Shown: piece after piece, positions 1 to 3,791 of the stretch
Layout of the letters: every line of letters starts with the position of its first letter
Numbering within the stretch: position 1 is the first letter of the stretch
DNA from: RGIG7949 sp045628845
GTDB taxonomy: Bacteria; Bacillota; Clostridia; Oscillospirales; Oscillospiraceae
Length of the DNA stretch: 5,932 nucleotides
Direction of reading: 5' to 3'
NCBI GenBank assembly: GCA_045628845.1
Contig: JAZQQE010000029.1
Span: 1-5,932 of the forward strand
Notes under the pieces: generated by a model
What the model was told of the DNA's origin: nothing
Seen by the model: only the letters and a program-made list of their open reading frames with translations
Database searches by the model: none
Position numbers and translations under genes: made by a program

Positions 1-148
1 TTTCCGCGCCGTCCGCGCCGACGAGATACACCGCGTCGAGCTCCTTCGTCAGCGCGTATATCTTTTCGTCCGGCGTTTTCGCGGCGCACCCCGCGAGGGC
101 GAGCGCGAGGATGAGGATCGCCAATGCGGCGGCTGTTATGCGTTTCAT
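1..148 (-). CDS. N-terminus of a lipoprotein, truncated by window edge
   Basis: Only the first 49 codons lie in the window; the gene continues past the left edge. The ATG at 148 opens a classical lipoprotein signal peptide: a charged start (MKR), a hydrophobic core of Ala, Leu and Ile, and the lipobox LAGC with the lipidated Cys at residue 21. The mature start reads CAAKTPDEK and continues as a soluble segment containing DAVYLVGADG. The protein should therefore be exported and anchored by lipid to the outer face of the membrane. An AGGAGGT site 9 nt upstream fixes the start. It lies 82 bp downstream of the DUF4367 gene in the same direction, so it may be a third gene of the sigma operon or a target of that sigma factor. 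The family cannot be named from the visible part. Confidence 0.82.
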   Translation of the reverse strand, partial: MKRITAAALAILILALALAGCAAKTPDEKIYALTKELDAVYLVGADGAE

Positions 149-157
149 GCGGTTTTT

Positions 158-164
158 ACCTCCT
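158..164 (-). promoter_or_regulatory. Ribosome binding site of the lipoprotein gene
   Basis: On the minus strand this reads AGGAGGT, 9 nt before the ATG at 148. It is a full match to the anti-Shine-Dalgarno and decides the start of the partial gene. Confidence 0.8.
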
Positions 165-202
165 TTTTACCCTTCTACTCATATAAACGCAGAAGGAAGG
201 CT

Positions 203-238
203 ATTTCGGACACTTATTTCGAATAATTTTTTATTTCG
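203..238. repeat. Three ATTTCG copies between DUF4367 gene and lipoprotein gene
   Basis: ATTTCG occurs at 203-208, 216-221 and 233-238, in the context TATTTCGGA, TTATTTCGA and TTATTTCGGA. Spacings between starts are 13 and 17 bp. The last copy overlaps the final codons and stop of the DUF4367 gene. The stretch is AT-rich against a GC-rich background. It could be a regulator-binding cluster for the lipoprotein gene or chance similarity in AT-rich DNA. Confidence 0.35.
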
Positions 239-932
239 GATTCCTGAATTTCGAGACGCTTTCCGCTATTTGCAGTATGACGTCCGATTCCAGGTAGCTG
301 TCAACCCCGAACACGAGCCCGTTCTTTTCATCCATCCATATCAGGCAGCTCTGTTCATTTCCGGTAAAGCAGATATAGAAGTCTCCGGGCAGCCCTTTAA
401 TAAGAACAGACTCGTGTCGGACTTCATCTTCGTTGAGAATCACAAATCCGAGCTCGGAGCCGTCATCCATTGCCTGATAATAAAAGAAGATCAGATTGCC
501 GTTTTCATCTTCATATGTGATATCGCAGAGCTTGCCCGTATCGAATATGCCGGCTTCCCGGTATCCGTCCGGAAGCCACGTCGGGCGGTAGGTCGGCAGC
601 TTGCCGGTCCACTCCTCAGTGAACTGATACGTGATGATGTTGTTCCACGTGAATTTGAACCATCTCTGCACGGCGACTCTGGCCTCTGCGTTGGTCGCTG
701 CCCAAATGACCCCGCAGAGGATGATGAGGGCGATCGAGGCGGCGACGGTACGCATGACCTGCCGTGTCTTTTCACGGCGTCCCGAAGCTTTCAGCAGAGG
801 CTCCATTTTCGCCGCGAAGGCTTCGGAAAAATCGTGGGGCGGGGTCTCATCCGGACTAAGTTCTGCCAGCATACGGCGCTCTGCCTCTGCCGCAGCCATA
901 CGCAGTTCTTTGGCGGAAAAGCTGCTATTCAT
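231..932 (-). CDS. DUF4367-domain membrane protein, probable anti-sigma factor
   Basis: A 233-residue protein with three parts. Residues 1-59 are a charged, probably cytoplasmic helical segment. Residues 62-79 are one hydrophobic membrane span (ASIALIILCGVIWA). Residues ~115-228 form an outside domain of the DUF4367 type, marked by the motif PTWLPDGYREAG (residues 117-128) near its start and a closing segment with WMDEKNGLVFGVDSY and LQIAESV. Such proteins commonly sit behind small sigma-70-family genes in Firmicutes and are thought to bind the sigma factor and sense the envelope. No HxxxCxxC zinc anti-sigma motif is seen in the N-terminal part, so sigma binding is inferred from gene order. 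The ATG overlaps the sigma gene's end by 8 bp (ATGAATAG), implying translational coupling, and a GGAGG at 942-946 lies 9 nt upstream. The alternative is a non-inhibitory sensor or accessory protein. Confidence 0.85.
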   Translation of the reverse strand: MNSSFSAKELRMAAAEAERRMLAELSPDETPPHDFSEAFAAKMEPLLKASGRREKTRQVMRTVAASIALIILCGVIWAATNAEARVAVQRWFKFTWNNIITYQFTEEWTGKLPTYRPTWLPDGYREAGIFDTGKLCDITYEDENGNLIFFYYQAMDDGSELGFVILNEDEVRHESVLIKGLPGDFYICFTGNEQSCLIWMDEKNGLVFGVDSYLESDVILQIAESVSKFRNPK

Positions 933-1443
933 CCGCGTTTTCCTCCAATCTCTCTTTCAGGGCTGTTTTCGCCCGCCACAGAATTTTCTGAACAGAGTCT
1001 TTTTTTATCCCCCACAGCGATGACAGCTCCGCGGTGGAATATCCGTGCAGATATTTCAAAAGCAGCGCCTCCCGGTATCGGCGGGGCAAAGACAAAATGG
1101 CATCGGCGAGATCCGCCTTCGCCGCCGGATCGGACGCCGTTCTTTCCGGGATATCCGTTCCGAGCTCCGTGAGGCGTTTTTGCCTGCGGAGGATGTCGAT
1201 GGCCTTCCTTTCGGTTATGATGACGACGTAGGCCTTCGTTTCCGGAGAGCTTATCTCCCGGACGGCGGAGAAATGGTCGAGGATAGCAAGAAACGCCTGA
1301 TGCACGGCGTCCTCCGCGTCCATGTCATTCCCGAGAAGCCGCGAGGCAGCGCAGAACATCAGCTCCCTGTAACACATATACAGCCTTGCGAATTTGCTGC
1401 GCTCCTCCTCGGAGTCAAGCATTTGCAGATATAGAAAAAGCAA
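925..1443 (-). CDS. ECF-type RNA polymerase sigma-70 family factor
   Basis: A 172-residue, two-domain sigma factor, the normal size for the extracytoplasmic function group. Residues ~14-92 match region 2: the helix with ASRLLGNDMDAEDAVHQAFLAI (residues 33-54) is typical of the core-binding part, followed by TKAYVVIITERKAIDILRRQKR (69-90), equivalent to the -10 recognition helix. Residues ~112-166 match region 4: the ILSLPRRYREALLLKYLHGYSTAELSS stretch begins the helix-turn-helix, and SVQKILWRAKTALKERL (150-166) is the -35 recognition helix. The start is a TTG at 1443, chosen because GGAGGT lies 8 nt upstream; the first internal ATG (codon 8) would be 29 nt from that site. The gene overlaps the DUF4367 gene by 8 bp, the expected layout for a sigma/anti-sigma pair. 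It should redirect RNA polymerase to envelope-response promoters; its target promoter is not known. Confidence 0.93.
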   Translation of the reverse strand: MLFLYLQMLDSEEERSKFARLYMCYRELMFCAASRLLGNDMDAEDAVHQAFLAILDHFSAVREISSPETKAYVVIITERKAIDILRRQKRLTELGTDIPERTASDPAAKADLADAILSLPRRYREALLLKYLHGYSTAELSSLWGIKKDSVQKILWRAKTALKERLEENADE

Positions 1444-1451
1444 TCCGGCTC

Positions 1452-1457
1452 ACCTCC
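1452..1457 (-). promoter_or_regulatory. Ribosome binding site that sets the TTG start of the sigma gene
   Basis: The minus strand reads GGAGGT with 8 nt to the TTG at 1443. The site supports the rare start codon over the ATG at codon 8. Confidence 0.75.
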
Positions 1458-1470
1458 GCGTTATTGCGAT

Positions 1471-1507
1471 AAAAAGGGCGCGCCGCGGTCATCGCAGAGC
1501 GCCCTTT
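1471..1507 (-). terminator. Rho-independent terminator of the PLP enzyme gene
   Basis: Begins 3 nt after the TAA of the PLP enzyme gene. The minus strand forms a 9-bp stem, AAAGGGCGC (1499-1507) with GCGCCCTTT (1473-1481), around a 17-nt loop, and ends in a run of five T (1471-1475). It lies only 13 nt before the ribosome binding site of the sigma gene, so any readthrough would feed straight into the sigma operon. Confidence 0.75.
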
Positions 1508-1509
1508 CG

Positions 1510-1539
1510 CTTATTCGGCGTTGAAAACGTATTTGTCGA
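1510..1539 (-). promoter_or_regulatory. Weak candidate promoter for the sigma operon
   Basis: Minus strand TCGACA (1534-1539), an 18-bp spacer, and AATAAG (1510-1515). It matches the vegetative consensus at 9 of 12 bases, overlaps the end of the PLP enzyme gene, and would start transcription just before the terminator hairpin. It is offered because no better promoter is visible in the 67-bp gap. An ECF-type autoregulated promoter could instead lie further inside the upstream gene. Confidence 0.2.
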
Positions 1540-2710
1540 GCCGCTCGCACGCCTCGCGCACGAGCGCGGTCGGGACGGCGAGGTTCATCCGGATGCCGTA
1601 CGGCACGTGGAACGGACGCCCGTCCTGCCATATCACGCCGACTGCCGTGCCGGCGCGCTGAAGATCGTCTATCGTCTTGCCGTGCGCTTTGCACCATTCC
1701 TCGCAGTCGAGCATGAGCATGTAGGTGCCCTCGGCGCGCGCGGTCTTCACGCCGGGGAACTTCTCCGTTATGTACTCATAGGCGAGGTTTATGTTGTCCG
1801 ACAGCGTCGCGCAAAGCTCGTCCACCCACTGCCTGCCCTCGGGCGTGTACGCGCCGATGAGCGCGTGCATGCTCAGCACGTTGCAGGAGTTGTAGAAGCT
1901 CAGGCCCGCCTCGCCCGCGACGCGGTCGCGCAGGTACGGGTCACAGATGATGTGGTAAGAGCCGACGAGGCCCGCGAGGTTGAAGGTCTTGCTCGGCGCG
2001 TACAGCGCGACGGTGCGGCGGCGCGCGTCCTCGGAGACGTCGATGGTCGGGATATGCTTATGCCCGTTGAGGATGATGTCGGACCATATCTCGTCGGAGA
2101 CGACGTAGACGTCGTTGTCCTTGAATATCTGCATCGCGCGCTCGAGCTCCCAGCGCTCCCACACGCGGCCGCAGGGGTTGTGCGGCGAGCAGAACACGGC
2201 GGCGTGTATCTTGTTCTCCTTTATCTTGCGCTCCATGTCCTCGAAGTCCATACGCCAGACGCCGTTTTCGTCCTGCACGAGCGGGGAATGGACTATATCG
2301 AAGCCGTTGCGTTTGAGAGAGCCGGTGAAGCCTATGTAGGTCGGGGAGTGCAGCAGCACCTTGCCGCCGACGGCGACCATGGCCTTCAGCGCGCTCACGA
2401 CGCCGCCGATGACGCCGTTTTCATAGCCTATCATCTCGCGGGTGATGCCCTCGGTGCCGTTGCGGTCTCTCTGCCAGTTTATAATGGCGTCATAGTACTC
2501 GTCGCGCGTCAGGAAATAGCCGTAGGCGGGGGTCTTGATGCGCTCGGCAAGCGCCTCCGTTATGGTCGGGACGGTGGCAAAGTTCATGTCGGCGACCCAC
2601 ATGGGTATCTTCGAGAAGCCCTCGCGGACCTCGACGCCCTTTACGGGCACGCGCTGGACGGCTATCGCATCGCTCTGGGTGCGGTCGAGCATGGTGGTGA
2701 AATCGTACAT
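1511..2710 (-). CDS. MalY/PatB-family PLP-dependent aminotransferase / cystathionine beta-lyase-like C-S lyase
   Basis: A 399-residue fold-type I PLP enzyme, the full length for the MalY/PatB family. The N-terminal segment has IPMWVADMNF (35-44), typical of this family. Tyr125 in SPTYIGF should stack on the cofactor. SPHNPCGRVW (175-184) carries the conserved Asn178. SDEIWSDI (205-212) carries Asp206, which pairs with the pyridine nitrogen. APSKTFNLAGL (238-248) carries Lys241, the Schiff-base lysine. Arg374 in GIRMNLAVP should bind the substrate carboxylate. Known members cleave cystathionine or cysteine conjugates to pyruvate, ammonia and a thiol, or act as aminotransferases; the exact substrate cannot be told. 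No signal peptide, so cytosolic. The ATG at 2710 has AGGAGGT 7 nt upstream and a near-consensus promoter, and a terminator follows the stop, so it looks like a single-gene unit divergent from the nitroreductase. Confidence 0.93.
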   Translation of the reverse strand: MYDFTTMLDRTQSDAIAVQRVPVKGVEVREGFSKIPMWVADMNFATVPTITEALAERIKTPAYGYFLTRDEYYDAIINWQRDRNGTEGITREMIGYENGVIGGVVSALKAMVAVGGKVLLHSPTYIGFTGSLKRNGFDIVHSPLVQDENGVWRMDFEDMERKIKENKIHAAVFCSPHNPCGRVWERWELERAMQIFKDNDVYVVSDEIWSDIILNGHKHIPTIDVSEDARRRTVALYAPSKTFNLAGLVGSYHIICDPYLRDRVAGEAGLSFYNSCNVLSMHALIGAYTPEGRQWVDELCATLSDNINLAYEYITEKFPGVKTARAEGTYMLMLDCEEWCKAHGKTIDDLQRAGTAVGVIWQDGRPFHVPYGIRMNLAVPTALVREACERLDKYVFNAE

Positions 2711-2717
2711 TTATGGT

Positions 2718-2724
2718 ACCTCCT
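2718..2724 (-). promoter_or_regulatory. Ribosome binding site of the PLP enzyme gene
   Basis: The minus strand reads AGGAGGT, 7 nt before the ATG at 2710. Confidence 0.8.
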
Positions 2725-2740
2725 GTCGGATGGTGTATTT

Positions 2741-2767
2741 TACATCGAGTATATTATATTAGATGTA
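2741..2767. promoter_or_regulatory. 27-bp palindrome, probable operator over the divergent promoter region
   Basis: Half-sites TACATC (2741-2746) and GATGTA (2762-2767) flank an AT-rich core that is itself palindromic (TATA on each side of base 2754). Of 13 symmetric pairs, 11 match; mismatches are at 2747/2761 and 2749/2759. The centre falls inside the -10 box of the PLP enzyme promoter, a position where a dimeric repressor would block polymerase. The same sequence lies upstream of the divergent nitroreductase gene, so both could be controlled. The cognate regulator is not in the window. Confidence 0.5.
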
Positions 2768-2781
2768 CGCCGCGCGGTCAA
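2753..2781 (-). promoter_or_regulatory. Vegetative-type promoter of the PLP enzyme gene
   Basis: Minus strand TTGACC (2776-2781), a 17-bp spacer, and TATAAT (2753-2758). This is 11 of 12 bases of the sigma-A consensus with optimal spacing. Transcription should start near 2746, giving a leader of about 36 nt. It is the clearest promoter in the window. Confidence 0.85.
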
Positions 2782-2838
2782 GCGCAATTATCCGTTGCTT
2801 TGCGCGCGGGGGAGGGTTACAATGGAGAAAAAACATGA

Positions 2839-2845
2839 GGGAGGA
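2839..2845 (+). promoter_or_regulatory. Ribosome binding site that sets the nitroreductase start
   Basis: GGGAGGA lies 7 nt before the ATG at 2853. It favours this start over the in-frame ATGs at 2763 and 2835; the latter has only a GGAG 7 nt upstream. Confidence 0.7.
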
Positions 2846-2852
2846 CTTTTCA

Positions 2853-3362
2853 ATGAAGGATTTTCTCACCCTTGCCAAAGAGCGTTACTCCGTCCGCAAA
2901 TTCACCGCCGAGCCCGTGAGCGCGGAAGACCTCGATAAGATCCTCGAAGCCGGAATGGCCGCGCCGACGGCCTGCAATCTCCAGCCGCAGAGAGTCTTCG
3001 TGCTGAACACCGCCGATACCCTTGATAAGCTCAAAAAATGCACCCCCTGCCACTTTGACGCGCCCACCGCGCTCCTCGTCTGCTTCAACTCGGAGGAGAC
3101 GTGGAAGCGCAAATACGACGGCGAGACGAGCGGCTGGGTGGACGCCTCCATCGTCACGACGCACATGATGCTCGAGGCCGCAGACCTCGGCATAGGCTCG
3201 ACGTGGGTCATGTGGTTCGACCCCGCGGCCGTGCGCACGGAGTTCGCGCTCGCAGACGAGCTCGTCCCCGCCGCCATCCTCGTCATGGGCCACGCCGCGC
3301 CCGACGCCGCTCCCTCTCCGATGCACGCGCAGTCCCGCGCCAGAGCGGAGCTCATCAGATAA
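2853..3362 (+). CDS. Nitroreductase-family FMN-dependent oxidoreductase
   Basis: A 169-residue member of the compact clostridial-type nitroreductases, normal length for that subgroup. The start MKDFLTLAKERYSVRKF is characteristic: RYSVRKF (11-17) supplies Arg and Ser contacts to the FMN phosphate. APTACNLQPQRV (37-48) is the equivalent of the usual PSxxNxQPW motif. A helix from Val96 (VDASIVTTHMMLEAADLGIG) and the LGIGSTWVMWF segment (112-122) match the second conserved region that closes the flavin site. The C-terminus has MGHAAPDAAPSP, equivalent to the usual GYP end motif. Such enzymes act as cytosolic dimers and reduce nitro groups, quinones or other acceptors with NAD(P)H; the physiological substrate is unknown. 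The ATG at 2853 gives the family's usual N-terminus and the best ribosome binding site; the longer frame from 2763 does not resemble the family. It diverges from the PLP enzyme gene across a shared palindrome. No clear plus-strand -35 box is seen. Confidence 0.92.
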   Translation: MKDFLTLAKERYSVRKFTAEPVSAEDLDKILEAGMAAPTACNLQPQRVFVLNTADTLDKLKKCTPCHFDAPTALLVCFNSEETWKRKYDGETSGWVDASIVTTHMMLEAADLGIGSTWVMWFDPAAVRTEFALADELVPAAILVMGHAAPDAAPSPMHAQSRARAELIR

Positions 3363-3374
3363 GTGTCTGTCGGC

Positions 3375-3398
3375 AGGGGAGGGGCAAGCCTCTCCCCT
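3375..3398. repeat. GC-rich hairpin, first copy of the framing repeat
   Basis: AGGGGAGGGGC (3375-3385) pairs with GCCTCTCCCCT (3388-3398) with one G-T wobble and a CAAG turn. It starts 12 nt after the nitroreductase stop and may stabilise the 3' end of that mRNA. No T-run follows, so it is not a standard terminator. Confidence 0.6.
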
Positions 3399-3450
3399 AC
3401 GACGCGGTCTTTCCGAGCTTCAAATCAATCCTCCTCCGCCTGCGGCGGAG

Positions 3451-3480
3451 CCCCCTTTACACAAGGGGGCCTTTGATTTT
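3451..3480 (+). terminator. Possible terminator of the nitroreductase gene inside the repeat
   Basis: CCCCCTT (3451-3457) pairs with AAGGGGG (3463-3469) around a TACAC loop, followed by CCTTTGATTTTTG. The T-run is separated from the stem by several bases, so termination may be inefficient. TTGATTT (3473-3479) can alternatively pair with AAATCAA (3422-3428), enclosing the two hairpins. Confidence 0.35.
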
Positions 3481-3680
3481 TGCCGCACCATCGGCTCCCC
3501 TGTGTAATGGGAGCTGTCAGCGCGGCGAAGCAAGCTGACTGAGGGGATTTGACGTCCGTAATATCTCCGCATTTCTATCCCCACCGCCTCGCGTTGCTCG
3601 GCCCCTCCCCTTGTGCACAAGGGCACGCTTTGGCACGGCGCTCGCAAACGTCCCCTGTTGCGGTGCCCGAAAAATGCTTC

Positions 3681-3705
3681 GGGAGGGGCAAGCCCCTCCC
3701 CTACG
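3681..3705. repeat. GC-rich hairpin, second copy of the framing repeat
   Basis: GGGAGGGGC (3681-3689) pairs perfectly with GCCCCTCCC (3692-3700) around a two-base AA loop, then CTACG. It differs from the first copy by a single base. Confidence 0.6.
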
Positions 3706-3734
3706 GGAATACGGGACATTTTTTGATCAAACAG

Positions 3735-3779
3735 AAAAAAAGGGCGCGCTGCAAAATTTCTCATTTTGCAGCTCGCCTT
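3735..3779 (-). terminator. Strong rho-independent terminator of the HyuA-like gene
   Basis: Starts 12 nt after the TGA at 3792. On the minus strand a 9-bp stem GCTGCAAAA/TTTTGCAGC (3748-3756 with 3764-3772) extends, past one mismatch and one bulge, through a further GGCG/CGCC segment and two A-T pairs, and ends in seven consecutive T (3735-3741). The loop is 7 nt. It should end the transcript and separate this gene from anything downstream. Confidence 0.88.
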
Positions 3780-3791
3780 GTTCGCGTCTTT

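Larger units (their letters stand above)
3375..3705. repeat. Composite intergenic repeat with many hairpins, no gene
   Basis: This is most of the 430-bp gap after the nitroreductase gene. It is framed by two copies of a 25-bp direct repeat at 3377-3401 and 3681-3705 (24 of 25 identical), each a self-complementary hairpin. Between them lie further inverted repeats: CTCCGCC/GGCGGAG (3434-3450), CCCCCTT/AAGGGGG (3451-3469), GCTCCC/GGGAGC (3494-3514), GTCAGC/GCTGAC (3516-3539), the 16-bp palindrome CCCTTGTGCACAAGGG (3608-3623) and CCCGAA/TTCGGG (3666-3683). CAAATC (3421-3426) and GATTTG (3546-3551) could be short terminal inverted repeats of an inner 131-bp unit. Open frames crossing this stretch have no ribosome binding site and low-complexity products. 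It resembles dispersed non-coding repeats of clostridial genomes; that resemblance is from memory and untested. Confidence 0.6.

Noticed and set aside
149..230. ECF-type promoter for the lipoprotein (GAAAT ... CGTT)
   Set aside because: The two boxes are only 13 bp apart, not the usual 16-17, so the match is probably chance.
111..1172. Plus-strand 353-codon frame opposite the sigma/DUF4367 genes
   Set aside because: It is antisense to two recognised, overlapping genes and has no family resemblance.
2763..2852. 30-codon N-terminal extension of the nitroreductase from the ATG at 2763
   Set aside because: No ribosome binding site, the start falls inside the palindrome, and family members begin at MKDFLTLAKERYSVRKF-like sequence.
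1394..2938. Long plus-strand open frame of 514 codons opposite the PLP enzyme gene
   Set aside because: It is antisense to a gene with complete family motifs, its product is low-complexity and rich in Arg, Val, His and Ala, and it has no ribosome binding site. Long shadow frames are expected opposite GC-rich genes.
3377..3705. CRISPR array, suggested by two near-identical self-complementary repeats
   Set aside because: Only two copies about 300 bp apart, with other inverted repeats rather than uniform spacers between, and no cas gene.
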